A program made the translations under genes and the position numbers. A stretch of 64,000 nucleotides of DNA from Acridotheres tristis (Eukaryota > Chordata > Aves > Passeriformes > Sturnidae). Position 1 is the first letter of the stretch. The number at the start of each line of letters is the position of its first letter. This document shows, piece by piece, positions 35,801-49,484 of this stretch. The notes beneath the pieces are model-generated. The model saw nothing but the letters and a program-made list of their open reading frames with translations, was not told the origin of the DNA and ran no database searches. The stretch is from the NCBI GenBank assembly GCA_037013685.1, contig CM072894.1, positions 9,240,841 to 9,304,840 on the forward strand. The letters are read 5' to 3'.

Positions 35801-38800
35801 CTTCTGTTCATAATACCAATATTATGTACCTCATATCCCTTTGGGCCAATACAAAAGGGGGTCAAATCATGGTTCTCCTATTTGATTTAACGGAAGATCT
35901 GTGGCATTTTCCTATCTAGAAGCTAACATTTCAGGAGCTAAATTGTTTCCCATTCCTTTCCAATGTAGTCTGGGAATGATTATGCAGTCCTTACACAGCC
36001 ACAAACACAGGTTCTTGCATCAAAGCCTGAAAAAGAGGGTCTGTATTACTTTGGATTTAGTCTAGACTTGAACCTTTTATCCATAATATACACAATCTAC
36101 TTTGCAGTAAAAATGCAAATCATTTAAGTCTAGAGTATAATTAGAGTTGCAGACCTAGATACCAGTTCCTTCTGCCTGCTGTTTGACTAATTTCTTATTT
36201 CATCCATTTTTCTTTCCACTGAGAAAAATACTGAGTACTGCATTAATGCGCTGTGGACAGAAAAGAAACAGAGATAAATCGGCTTTGTATACCAGTTATT
36301 CCCTGGACTGCAAAATAATTGCATTGAAAGCCATTTCTCTCACTGTTTTCTCCTACATTCAGAACTGTCTGCATTAATAACAAGGCTTTGCATCTCCATA
36401 TTACTGTAGCAGGGCATCATCTCTGCTACAGTAAAGTTTACCAGTCCTGTCTGTGCAAAGATCCTTTTTGCAGGTTCGACCCACATGGTTAGTTAGCAGA
36501 AGCCATAGGGAGTGTAACTGCATGTGTATTGCACCAATAAACAGAGCAGGGAATATGTACCACTAATGACAAAGTATCAAACCCCCAAAAGAGCAAAAAC
36601 TTAACACAGACCTTTAATGGCTCTATATTCTATTCCGCATTTAAATCATGTTGTCCTTCATCCCTTATAAATCCTTGTGATTACAGTGAGATAAACATTT
36701 CACAGAGGTGTTACCCAGCAGGTGGTGTCACAGGCTATGAGTATTACCAGCAGCTGGAATAAATATCTGAAAGGTAAGTCAGACATTGGAAAATTAAAAG
36801 CTTCAAAAGTGGGTTCTAACACCGCTTGGAATTGCAGCACTGGGATCTCTGACCCACGGACATTGCAATTTAGGATCTCCTGACACAGTGGTTCTTCTGT
36901 AATTTCTGGTAGCATCAGCAGGACTTAGCTAAGCATGCAAGGAAGGAGTCAGAAATAAATACCCTTCGTGCTCAACGCAGCCAGAATATGAAGGTCACCT
37001 CAGAAAAAAGGAAATCAATGTATGCCAAGGACAAAGGGCCAACACACAATATAACATACTATTATCCCAACTCACAGTGCTGTATGCAGCTTACTGTCAA
37101 CAAATGTTCAGAGCAACAGGAGAGATGGAGTGAAATCCCTCTTATCACAGTTGTTTGGAAAGAAAAGCAACTGGAAACAACTGCATTCCACCACGGAGAA
37201 ATCTCCATCTCCTATGAAATGGCTGAAAACTGAGTTGCCTTAGACCAAGGCATAGCAGAACCATAAATAGATTGAACATTTTACAGTCTGTATTTACCTG
37301 CTTCTTTGATAATTGTTATTTATCTCAACATTCTTTTTATCACGAAATCTACTATGTGTAGTTTTTAAAGTTATAAGCTGGTGGTGTGCTAGATAGAGTT
37401 TGAAGGATTTGTTAAAACCCCAGTAAATGAAGAAGACCTGAACAGAATGAGGTTATAATCAGTAGTGCCTTTTTCTGGATTACGTTTTATCTTCATTTAT
37501 CACATTCTTAGCTGACTTCTAAATTGCGGTAGGACTGTTTGCAGACTTGTTTCCTGTAGGACACACAGGGTACACAGCACATGAGGCATGAAAAAAAAAA
37601 AACATCTGCAGGTAGAGGAAGGCTGAAGCAACTGTGCCATTCAAAAGGCATTGCCCAAATTCCTCTCGGGGGAGAATTGCATGGCTAACGAACCACAGGA
37701 AGATTTCAGAGTGCTAACTGCTTAACCTCAAAAAATCATGACTTGGTCATCAGCTCTGCAGGATGAGTGAGAAGGGTGCTTTTAGCATGTACTTCTGAAC
37801 GAAAGAACAGATCAGTTGAGAAAATACGGCTTTGGTACTTCCTATATGCTTTGTCAGCCTAATGAAATCAAGATAAAATGAGGTATTAAATATAATTTCT
37901 ATGGGGCTAAAGTGGAAGGCCTTTATTGTCCTAATGTCAGACTTGGAAGTGAAGGGAAATATAACTATGAGTGCAAGGTAAATTTCTACACAGGAAAAAA
38001 ATCAATGAGCTATGGCAGTTGTCTGAAAACTTTATTAGTTCAGTGAATCACATTTATATAGACACTAATAATTATAATGTAAATAAGGCAGTCAGAGTAA
38101 TGTAAAACAGCCCATCATATAATACTCAGTATGTCAATGTTATTACCACAGTGTTACAATTACTGAAGTTTAATAGAGAAATATAAGACACACACAAAAA
38201 GTAATTGAGATAAAAGAGCACAGTAAATTGGTATAGTACTGCAGAGACTGATGAACCACACTTATTAATTTCAGCAATTACAAACCTACAGAGCAAGTTC
38301 TACTTCTCTTATCCCAATGAATGATTGTGTTAAAGCAAATATTCCACACTCCTAATGGAATTCCCCTACTTTATAAAACTGGAAGGGTTGTTAAACATCC
38401 CACCTGGATTTTCTGCAATGCTATGCTGCTTGTACTTGAGTGTTTCTTCTGCAGCATTATTTGCAGAGTGGGACATTCCTTGAAGTGCTGTAGAATGTCT
38501 CTGCACTTTGAAGTGTCTGTCATGAGTGTGGCAGACATGCCATCAGCCTGTCTCAAAGATAAGGACCTCCACAGTTTTTTACAATAAATAAACCAGTACT
38601 TTTTTGTGTTTCCCTTGCTCTAAAAATACCTTTCCTTTACCATCCCTGAATTTAGTTCATGTGCTCCTGTCTTTTGAGTAGCTTCTTCAAAGGGAGGTAA
38701 AAAAATTGGCTGTCAAAACAGCATTAAAAAGAAGGAAAGAAAAAGAAATGAAAAGACAGAAAAAATAATCCAGTAAGATACAGTGGTGTTCAAACTTCTA

Positions 38801-40706
38801 CATGGCAAGGAGTAAAGGTAGGGCAGAGGTTTTGCATAACCAAAATAGTTGTCATTATAAGGAACAAATCAATTCCAGAGAAATACTAAAATTCTAGCAA
38901 GAAATTCAGCCTGGTGGCACCTTGGCATGATTTACATCAGACATTTCCTGGAGAATTCTCATTGGAGAGGGACAGGGAGAGGCTCTGTCTAAAAGGAACA
39001 GAGGACTACCTGACCCAGCTTGCTTTGAAAGTCAGCTGGATGAGATTTTATGATTGATCAGAAAATGCACAAAATGAAGTGCTTATATGGTAGGATATCC
39101 AGCAAAAACCTTGCTGAGCTCCTCCTTGCTGAGCTCACACATCCTGGGAGCTCTCCCACTTTTACAGGTGTCTATGACTTGTCTAACAGCCCCATAAAAA
39201 CTCTCTGACCTTATTACACTACTGGTTTGTGATTAGTTACGTGGTCTTAAAATAGTACGAAAAATTAGAGTGACCTAATTTTCCACACAGCCACAACACG
39301 CAGAAATTAATTCTTCTGTTCCCAAAACATTATTTCCTCCTGCTAGTTCCATAAGTGTTCCTTCTGGGGCTTCTTTTTCACCAGAGGACTGCAGAGGATT
39401 CTCGGCCTGATTGCTCCATGGAGCAGCAAAAAGTCTGAAAAGAAAGCATAAGATTTAGTGTCTCAGCTGGTGGCCAAGGGAAAAAATAAATATGCAAGTA
39501 TCCTGAGATGCTTCAGTGCTTTTGATGAATGAAATTGTGCTGTGAATGAAATGCTTTCAGAGAGAAGGAAACATTTTTTTTAATGTTTGCAAGTTCAATT
39601 TAGTAATTAATACTTTGCATAGATATTACTAAGGGAACAGCTAAAGCAAGGTGAGGCAAAAAATACCTGTTCTGAATTTGAATTTTCACAAGCAATTGGA
39701 AGGACAATTAAAAAGGATTATGTACAAGTGATAACAGCTTGAGAATTCATTAAAATAGAACCTCAACATCTTTTGATTTGCAGAACCTCTTCAGTATTCA
39801 GTATTTAATGACTTTTGCAGCATTCTTAAGATTTACGGTTTGAAACCTTTAGACTCTGGGAAAGATCAAAGTCTTGTGCCTGTTTAACAGTATCACCTAC
39901 GAGTCTGAATAGAAGGAAAAACTATGTAAAGCTGGGAGAGAGAATTACTGCTGGGACATATGTATGGATTTTCCTGCCACTGTAGGAATGTACAGATTAT
40001 CAGTCTGGGTCACTTTGTCTCTGGAAGAAATTCAAGAATTCACCTAGACGCCTTGTTTTTCCAGCTGCTTTTCTTCAAAGGTATCCAAGTGAGTTGTGCC
40101 AGCATAAATCTTTCCATGAAAGAGCAGCATCTGCATCCTGGCCCATAATACAGACTTTTACAGGCTCTTCATGGGAGCTGAGGCGTCCTGTCTGACGGGG
40201 TGAAGGAGCAGTGTCAGTTGTTGTACAGCTCCTCTAAAAATTATATCCAGGATGAGATATTTCAGGAGCACCAGAAGAACTTCTTGCTCTTATGAGAGGT
40301 GTCTTTATGTTTCTCCATGTCAGCTTAAGTAGAATGTGATAGCACAAGCTGCTACTGAGAAAGCCAGATCTGTCATATGAAAAACTATAAAGCACTACTT
40401 CAAATGTATGCTTATATTTCTTTTGATACAGACCAATTCCTAGGATTTAATATAGAGTGAAATAAAAAGTTGAAATGTACTTCATATTAAAGTAGAGTCA
40501 AAATAAAAAAAGGCATTAAAGTTTCTTAAATGAGCTACTTCAAGCTTGAGAGCATTTTCCGAATTGCATTTCAGACACTGAAAATCCAAATTTTTTCACA
40601 ACTGGTTCATATCTAAAAAAGGGATGTAGAAACCTTGAAATGTTTCATATGATGGAAATCCTTTTCCTCCCACCATATAAAAATTATACTTTTATCTTTT
40701 ATTCCT
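32881..40706. other. Non-coding stretch
   Basis: AT-rich with no gene recognised. The frames are all under 90 codons. The portion 33560-33780 is a little richer in GC. The portion 38030-38300 is AT-rich with several TAAT/ATTA cores and could be another regulatory block. CCTTGCTGAGCT is repeated after a three-base gap at about 39109-39135. An 11-base A run occurs near 37591. Confidence 0.45.
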
Positions 40707-40743
40707 TCCCCTGCCCCACCCCAACCCAAAAAACCCCAAAACA
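40707..40743 (-). repeat. C/A-rich tract, minus-strand G-quadruplex motif
   Basis: Five C runs on the plus strand lie at 40708-40711, 40714-40717, 40719-40722, 40725-40727 and 40734-40737, separated by spacers of 2, 1, 2 and 6 bases. On the minus strand this meets the canonical G3+ N1-7 quadruplex rule with one spare run. The short loops predict a stable fold. No gene adjoins it. Confidence 0.7.
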
Positions 40744-42225
40744 ATTAGAGGAATCCGTGACGTTGGTTATTAAGGTATTCATATAAAAAATTAAAAGGAA
40801 CCTCAGCTTTTTATAATATAATTATGTATGAATTCCCTTTAAAGTCTGATCCAGTATCTGCTGACTTCAAAGAACAGACCTTTTTTGGATGAGACCAGTC
40901 ACTGAAGAATTTGGATGATATTAGTCACTGAAATGCAGATTCTGTGTTACCAGACTCTCTGCCTGTATTATGAATCTTAGGTAAGACACGATTATTAGCT
41001 TGAGCACACAACAAGCTTTACAAATTACCACAGTATTCTGAAGTTACAGTGGTATACTATCTCTTAAGTGTTCGAATCTCTTCAAAATTCTCTCTCTGTT
41101 ATTATGAATTATATATAAAAATACTCTTAGCTCATAATCAGGCTGCAAAATTTATGCATAAAAGAGCATTTCTCTTTTGAGGAACCTTACACTAAGCTGA
41201 AAAAAAAAAACTCCAACAAAAATCTGTCTACCTATAAAATTAATGCATCAAACACCTTCAGATTTAAAAGAAAATGTCATAAATGTAGAAACTTACATTT
41301 GCATGGTTCAGACAAGAAATTTCCTGTCATCTACTGCCAATTTTATCAGTGTTGTGTTAAATGATCCTCTCCTGCATTTGCTTCATTGAGTCCTAATAAC
41401 ATTTGTCTTTTATTCTGAATTGAAATTATGTTAGCATGACAAACACTAGAAGAGAAATCTGCTGGGAATTATTTATGAGGAACTTGGCAGAGCAGCTTTT
41501 AACAATACCTAATCCTAGAACCTTAGCCATGACCTTCATTAACCATAGAAACCTTCCAAATTACTAAAAAAGATGAAGCGTTGAATTTTACATAAAAGCA
41601 TGAAAAATAAACGAAAACACCAAAACCAAAGAAAAGCAGGGGGAGAATGGAGAGAGGAAATCTATAGGGGAGAAAAACACTAGTTTCCAAACCCAAATAA
41701 CTCTTGAAGGCCAAATTCAGGACAAAAACCCCAGACGTGATGTGACAGGCTGTTCCCCAGAGGTCACATCAAGAACAGTGCCACTACTCCTGGTCAGCTG
41801 GGTGCCATCTCAGGGATCACTCAGTGCACCAGGGATTCTGTCCTGATGGGTGGCTCCAGAGCACACACTCAGAGCTCCCTGATGATCCAGTCCTGCTGGC
41901 CTGTGCTTCTCTGAGGATGTTGGACAGGATGTGCACGGCTGCAATTCCCAAGCAAGCCCTCCCCCTCTCCTTTTGGAGGAGGCTCAGAACAGACGAGGTT
42001 GGGGCTGTGTTTTCCTTGCCTGTGACAGATTTGCACAGCATCATAAGCTTGCTGTGCTTGGTTGTTTTCTTCTTATCAAAAGAAAGATGTTGCAAAACTG
42101 TTTAGAGTACAAATGAATCCACACCCCATATGTTGCTATTTATATTTATATCCACTTAGGACACCCAGCAGACCTGGTTATGGAGCAGGTCCTTGTTGTT
42201 TCCAGTTCCTCTTCTGCTCATAAAC
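40744..42225. other. Non-coding stretch
   Basis: The part 41700-42100 is GC-richer and holds opposed frames of 92-93 codons on both strands, with no domain I know. It contains CRE-like and GGTCA-like half-sites (GTGATGTGACA, AGGTCACATC), but these are common by chance. The rest is AT-rich. Confidence 0.45.
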
Positions 42226-42269
42226 ATTTAAGTGCAAACAACTGGATATCGCCATGTCTGCACTTAAAT
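42226..42269. promoter_or_regulatory. Inverted pair of NKX2-type sites, 11-bp perfect arms
   Basis: ATTTAAGTGCA at 42226-42236 is repeated in exact reverse complement, TGCACTTAAAT, at 42259-42269 across a 22-base spacer. Each arm contains TTAAGTG/CACTTAA, the core bound by NKX2-class homeodomain proteins. An inverted pair at about three helical turns (33 bases between arm starts) suggests a paired binding site. The arms could also form a small hairpin, but with only 11 pairs and a 22-base loop this is unlike a microRNA precursor. Confidence 0.45.
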
Positions 42270-44856
42270 TGCTCATTGTAATTTCACATCAGCTTCTATT
42301 CCATATCAATATTCTATGCAACGTATTATAGTATCTGCTCATGTATTTTGTGCAGACTGTGTAGGAAGAAGCTTAATCTAAAACATCTGCGGCAAGATGA
42401 GATGATCACATAAACATTATTTCTTGCAGAGGTTCTGTCTATAAACTGCAATAAAGTATGTTTCCACCGCATCAGCACAATCCTACCTTTGCATTTACCT
42501 TTTATCATCGAAATGGAGAACAAAGGAAAATAAAATACAAGAGGAAAAGTCAAATTCCCAGGCACATAAACACTATGTTCAGGCAGTAGCTGACAAAGCT
42601 CTGAAAATTATGTCTCTACTCTGAAACTCGTTCAATAAACTACATTAATTATCACTGCTGAGTATCTGTTTATGTGCCTAAATTCCCAGTAAGCCATATG
42701 GAAAATTACTTTCTAATGTGGAATCGCCAGAGCTTTTTGATAGCCAAAGTCCCACACACACTAAACTGTTGCAGAGTAAGTCAATAATCAGTGAGCTGCA
42801 ATTTTCAGAGCCTAATGGATTCAATAGACACCTAAGGGATATCTCAGCTTCAGCAGCATCATTGTGCTCCATCACATTACCCTGCAATAGAAATGGCTCA
42901 AAACAGACTCCTAAAAGAGGGTATAAATTATGCTTGTAGTTGAGATTTACCCTTGAAGGTTGGTATCCATACCCAAGCAATTTCTCTTCCATCCTGCCCT
43001 TCAGGCACTTTACCAAAAGATAGGAAAGGTGCTCGGTACCAGGCATGTTTCAGCTCTGAAAGTACCTATATGCAGTTTCATCTGCACATAAAATACAGAA
43101 CGGAAGCAGCTTGCCATCAACACACAAATAGCTTTTGTCAGCAAACATGTTAATTACCAAAATTTGTGTTCCAATTCTTTCCATGTTAGTTCCTTAAAAA
43201 AAACCCAGTACATTAGCTGTTTTCTCATTACATCATTTTGAATATGAGAATGAATGCAAGTCCCAACAAGAGTTTCAGGCACTAGAGAAGGGCATATCAC
43301 AAAGATTCACCTAATGGCTGAAAAATTTCACAAAGAAAATAATCCTTTTTCACAAGAATGTGCTCTGAATGGAATATCTGTTAAACACTTAATGTATGCC
43401 CCTGGAAGTCAGTGGAGCATTTGGATCCCCTCTTAGCTGTAAGATTTTATAAATAAAAATCTAGTAAGTTCTTGGGATTTGTAGCCTCCCATTTGATCCT
43501 TTCAGCCCTGAGTGTTCTTCACTATCCTCATTGGAATATAAGCAGAAGAGTTACATACTTGTATTTCTAAATGCAGAGGAGTATTTTTCCCTATATTATG
43601 ATCCACCAAACTGGAGTAGGATTCAATAAATAAACTACTCTTAACTCCCACTGAACTATAATATTGTAAAGAGACTGGTGTAAATGCAAACATGTCAAAA
43701 GTCGAATGTCTGGTGACAAGCAATCCATTGGCTTCTATAATTTTAACCAATATAAAATAGTTTTTGAGGGGCAATATTGTAATTCCAAGAAGACTATAGG
43801 AAGTGAACTACTCTTGCTTCTGCAACTGAAGTAGCAAAAGGAGTAAGAACAACAGGAGGTAAACTTGAGGGAAGAAGGCTCATTTTCAAACCTCAGAACT
43901 TGGTTCTATGCCCCAGAATAAACTGAAGACACTACTGTCACCCATTCATTAATTCCCTGCTTCCAACGTTAAGAAGCCTGGGGGTTAAATAATGATAAAA
44001 ATCCATGGATGATGGGAACGCCTTTGCTCCAGGTGGTGCTGCAGGAGGAGGAACAGTGCCCTGTGGTACTGGGTTCAGTCTCAGCTCACAGTGTGATCAA
44101 CACTCCTGTGCTTGATGCCCAGGCAGAGCCTCCCTGGCACGGAGAGGTTCCTGCACACACAGGCACCAACACGTCCCATCACCACAGGCATAATCACTGC
44201 CTCTGCAGCGGGGGGAGAAACAACTGTGAGAATAAAATTGGAGGCCAAAAACTGCCTAGAGCCTAAACACTGGCAATGATTTCACTTTTCTATTTAGGAT
44301 AGAAAGGAAGGTAGGAAGTCCTATTACATGCAGGGAAGGAACAAAGTCCTCGAGGCTCATTGGTGAAGCCTATGAATTGAAAAGTACTAATTTAACACGA
44401 GGTTAGTAAGTGGAATGATGGCATCTCTTCAAATAAATTCATAAATTAAAAGGTATTTTACATTTTTAAGGGAACATTTTTGCTGGTTATAAAGAAATTA
44501 AGAAAACTGAACACTGCAACTGGATTCACAGGTTATCACTGAATGCTTGTGTTAAATGAAGAAAATAACAGCTACAAAGGTTTTGAACCTAAACTGAAAA
44601 CTGTACCAAGTCAGTCTCAAAGTCAGTTTAGTTCTTGGCAACTCTTCTGAGGACACATTGGCTGATCTCTGCCCACATGAAAGAAGAGCCTGTACTTAGT
44701 GACTTCAATAAATTGAAGCTTTGGATATTCCCAGAAGGTGCAAAGAATACGGGAGAAATGTAGATTCTTTAAAAATGCCAGGTATTTCCTTTCTCACAGT
44801 GACTGTGCTCCACACTGTGAATGCTGGATGAGATGCACGCTGTATATGGAAGAGAA
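42270..44856. other. Non-coding stretch
   Basis: The sequence just after the inverted pair (to about 42470) is AT-rich and enhancer-like. A minus-strand frame of 122 codons (42678-43046) overlaps two plus-strand frames and shows no domain. The portion 44000-44230 is GC-richer. No gene is supported. Confidence 0.45.
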
Positions 44857-44890
44857 GTCAGACTAGGAGAGCCCTTCTGACCTTAAAATG
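44857..44890 (+). mobile_element. Old CR1-like LINE 3' tail fragment
   Basis: GTCAGACTAGGAGAGCCC followed by TTCTGACCTTAAAATG closely resembles the 3' end of older sauropsid CR1 subfamilies (…AGACTAGATGA…CCCTTCTGACCTTAAA…). The terminal octamer repeats are gone. It is a very short remnant, so the assignment rests on about 30 bases. Confidence 0.45.
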
Positions 44891-47166
44891 GAGATACAAC
44901 TTAACTACATTTTAGGGGACTCAGGAGCACAAGCATGTGGACAAAACAACTTTTGTGAGAGTATTCTTTTGCATTATAGTTATGTATTTAATAAGACTTC
45001 ATACTTACTTTTACTGTAAATTAGTATCTGTATCAAAGTACCAGCTTGTTTCCCACCTGCTTCTTGTTACTTTTTGCTTCATATTTCTCTTCCTTCATAT
45101 TCTTTTCTCCAATTGCTTATCTTTTTCCACTGTAGTGTCCCCAGTGATGTTCTTTCAGTCTACTTGCATATCACAGTTCATTTTGCTTCCTGTTTCTTTT
45201 CACCATCACCATAAAATAGATACCGATACTGTGGCATTCTGCTGCTCTGCGTCCACTACTAAACTTATTTTATGGCTGAGAGATTGGCACAGGCAATAAA
45301 TAATTTGCTGGTTTGCTTGTGCACCTTTAAAGTATGTGTCACTGCAAAAAACAGAAAAGAGATCTCTTGCCTTACTGGATAAAGTCCTAATTCGAATGTT
45401 TCTCTTCTCTTTTACAAAACTGAAAGAACTTTATAACAATTGTGAATATAGCATACTCTGGCAGAAATAAACATACCACTTCCTCAGTAAGAGATCTGAA
45501 GAACAGCTTTGGGAAACCTTACTCTCATTCCCCATCACCAGGCAGAGCTGTCAGATTCTCTGCCAGGGTTCGAGTTAGTCAGTGAGCACACTGGCACCAC
45601 TGGCCCTAAGAGGAAGTTCTTTTACAAAACTACACTCCTAAATCCACTCCCACCTTTTTCACACAACAGTTGACTTTCATTTCTGTGGTTTTCTTGTCTG
45701 CATTAACTTGTCATGCCATGCCCTAAATTAGACATCGACCTGGCTTCCAATGCACTCTCTACAGAGGATGCAGAAGACACAGAAGTGTCTCACACAACTC
45801 ACTGATCACGTTGTGATTTATTAAGAAATAATGAAGAACATGATTGGTATTAGTTTCAAAGCTTTGAATCGAGCCCTTTGAGAATGGATGTAATTGGATT
45901 GCATGATATTATAAGCTAGCAGATTTAAAGAAGAATTCTTTAACTTTGAGTAACATTAGAAAATATGCTGAAGATACTTATTAAAAAAAATAAATCAAGA
46001 AGCCATTTCTCTGTTTGTGAAGGCAAGAAGATCAAGTTAACCACTTCACAAAGCTGAACTATCACACCCCTAGCCAGCTTCATCACCTATTTTGTGAATT
46101 AAACAATTGTCTATATATATGACATTCTCACTACAAGTTTAAAATCATATTTATTTATTGCAATTTAAAGTAGAATCACTGGCTGAAAACATTCAGACCC
46201 AAATCAAAACTATAGCTAATTAGTACTAAAGTAACTTTTCTCTATCAATAACTTACCAGTGGGGAAAGGAAGTTATCTGAATTATTTATTCCACCACAAT
46301 TTGCCAGTTATCCAAATAATAATTCATTTTTTCATCTGAATCTTTTATTGCTGAGGATTGAAGTGTATGGGTATTGAACAGGGTCTTGTTTCATAGCAGT
46401 CACAGATTTTATCATGCACAAGGAACTGTCATGACTTTAAATTAAGCTTTCATGGAATCTAACTTTTCACTTGAGCCTGCACAGGGTCATGATTTTTTTT
46501 GGTTTTTTATGCCTCTATGAAATTCACAAAAAGAAAGTAATTTTATTTTGTAAATGAACATTTATTCCTCTTAAAGCAAATGGTTGAGGGTACACTGTGT
46601 TCATTACCACATTACTGATCTAGCCAGAATTAAATGAACTCAGCATTTAAACTAATATTCCATAAACAGCAATGAATAAGGGCATCTAAACAGCAATTTA
46701 AATGCATCCATTTTGGTGGAATGAGTATTATACAAGAGAGACTTACTTCATATTAGAAATAACTTCCTGCCCAGCTCAGCATCTTTGTATTATCTCCTGT
46801 GCTTATTTATTTTTCATATCATTACCACTGTGGCTTTGCCAGATCTTTTTTTTAATGATAACATCAGTTTCTCTCAGCCAAGAATCTTATTTGATATAAT
46901 TGCTTTTCATATTAGAACTTTTTGGAAATTAATGTCGATTTGGCACATTTCTGAGGTGATGCTGAGGACTTTCTAGACATCCAGAACTAAAATTACACTT
47001 CCAGAAGAGGCACTGCTAAGCAGTTCCACCACCAAATGATGGTTCCTAATTCAGCTGGTGGTACTCACCAACACTAAGCCAGCAAGTCCATCCAGGGGAC
47101 TTCTGAATTCAGTGGAGATAGTCAGGTTCTGTTAAAAAGAAGACTGGGAAGGCTGAGGGTTTCTGG
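44891..47166. other. Non-coding stretch
   Basis: AT-rich. A plus-strand frame of 120 codons (44937-45299) is Phe/Leu/Ser-rich with hydrophobic runs, as expected from translated T-rich DNA, and lacks a recognisable family signature. Nothing else is supported. Confidence 0.45.
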
Positions 47167-47184
47167 AAAAAAAAAAAAAAAAAA
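47167..47184 (+). repeat. Poly(A) tract, 18 bases
   Basis: Eighteen uninterrupted A. No retrocopy was recognised upstream. Confidence 0.85.
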
Positions 47185-49484
47185 GATGGGGAAGAAGGTT
47201 CAGCAAGTATTTAGAAGCCCTCAGAAACAATACCTACTGAATAAAAATATTATTATGTTACAGAATGGATATTATGGGACACCAATGGGGAGTTGCACTG
47301 ATTCATTCTCATCTTCCCTGAAGCCACATTGTGGCTGTATAATCATGGCCAAATGCATCCTGCAGGCAAGTCTGAGTATCTGCTGCTGAAACCTACCTAT
47401 TTCAGCACAGTTTGAGGGGCATGCTGTTCATTATATAGCCCATATATTCTGTTTTACAACATCCACTGGCCAGAATCAGGAAATCAAAACATCCCTTCCT
47501 GCATTTACCGCAGGGCAGCTGCAGTTCAGGCTGCTGTTGTAGCAATGTGTAGTTCAGGTCCTGAAAAACAGCTGCTCTGCATTACTTTCAAGGCAGGCTT
47601 CTGTTTGGGCACTGTAATCAATGAAAATGCATCCTGGCTCATTCTGAACATAGCCATGGATGTGTGGGAATACAGAGAAATTAAAACCACCCTTCTTAAA
47701 TTGATCTTTAAAATAGCTAGAGATTCTCTCTGCAAAGACTTTGCCTATGAATGCGTTTCATGTTTAGGTCTGCTGAACCCACTACAGAAATTGCATAGCT
47801 TTATTTTGGGACCTTATCAGGTGGTCCAAATTTCCTCACAGCTCAGCTGTTGATTCTATAAAGCTATTCACATACTTTAGACATCTTGATGAGAAGCCCA
47901 AAGGCTTTCTATAAACATTAACAGAGAGTGGGGACAGTTATAGGACATGGTTCAGAATAACAGCTAAATTAGGTTCAAAAGGATCATGAATATTCCCTCT
48001 TCCTTCGTGACTCTTAAAATTTTATTTAGATGGCATAGTCCAACATTTAGGAAAGACAGAGGCCTTATGTTATCCCTGAACTTTCAGAGATGCCCTAAGT
48101 ACTACAACAGCACTCAAAATACAGTAGCAGACACCTAGAGCCTTTTATAACTGGCTTATGTTGCTTTTGCACAGGTGGAATCCTGGCCTGGGCCCTTCAA
48201 TCGTGACATCTTTGTGAAATTTTTCTGGAGCTGGTGATCTAAAGAGTCCTGAAACATTGCAACATCTTCAGAGTGGTTTGCAGCAGGAACCCCCAGGAGC
48301 ACAGTCACACTGCAGAGAACATGGTAGGGAATTTCCACAGGCCATAAATGATCTTTACTCCTTCAACAAACAAAAATTAAAGTCCAACCAACTCAGCCAC
48401 AGAACAGGTCCACTGCTCATAATTCAGGGAGCAGGAACTTTTCCACTGACAACACTTTATAACCTTTGAAAAGACAAATGTCTACGGTCCCAGACCTTCT
48501 AGTTGCTTAATATGATGGATTCCTTGATAGATTGCTCTGGAAATTTGGTGCTTGGAAAGCCAGGGCTCTCGTTTTGGAGAATCCTTTGGGGCATGACAGT
48601 GACAATGCTTTTGTAAGCGTGCCTCATTTTATCCAGCATTAAGAAAGGGTCTAATATATTTCATGGCACTGTGTAGCATAATTGCTTATGCCTTTTTTTC
48701 TTCCGACTCTTTCAAAATGAAGAATGTTACTCCCATACATCCTCACAGACTGTGCATCATTAATGACCATCCAGGCCACAGCTGCATATTTATTTCCGTG
48801 CATGGTTTCACACTGTCTCTCTGAAGTCTTTGCTTTTTAAAGTCATTCAGTCTTCTCTTGAAAATGTGAATAAGAGACTAGGTGATATGTTCCCAAAAAT
48901 AATCACATTCTGCAAGAAGTCTCCATGCTGGTTTTTTATACACGGCTCTTACCTCTGAGGACAGAAGTACTTTTTAAATCCAAGTGTTAAAGCAAGTCAA
49001 AGACAGAAAGGTGAATCAACCATGCACTTACATTATTATGAGATAACTCAATGCTTTCATACTGCAGGATAGCTATTTCATTATCTTTTGCTTGCAAAGG
49101 GAAGCAGCAGTTCTGATTAAACATTATTTTATCTGTGCTCTTTGTAAGCATAACTCAGTGAAGATGACAGTCCGATATGGCTGAGTTTTGAAGGCTTGTG
49201 CTTAAAAGCCATATATCTTTAAGGCTTGTACCTTACGTGGATTCTCTCCTAATTAAGAACACCTGTAGAGGCCTGACCAGAGCCTGTGGTTTGCAGCAAA
49301 ACTGCCGAAGGGCTCTGAAAAGGCAGAAACTTTGTGTTGTCTTTTAACCTAAATTATAACAGGGTTCAAGCCTGTGCCAAGCAGAGTAAAACTATATAAT
49401 TTATGAGCTATGAGGGCAGCTCTGGGCCCCTCTGAGGTGATTTTTATCAGTGCAGTAGCATAAACAGTTCTCCTTTACTTGAAC
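47185..49484. other. Non-coding stretch
   Basis: No gene recognised. AAGGCTTGT occurs twice within 40 bases (49191 and 49221). A minus-strand GAG|GTAAGA donor-like site at about 48953 lacks a sensible exon. Frames up to 102 codons have no domain. Confidence 0.45.

Noticed and set aside
42226..42269. MicroRNA precursor hairpin
   Set aside because: Only 11 base pairs with a 22-base loop; a precursor needs roughly twice that stem length.
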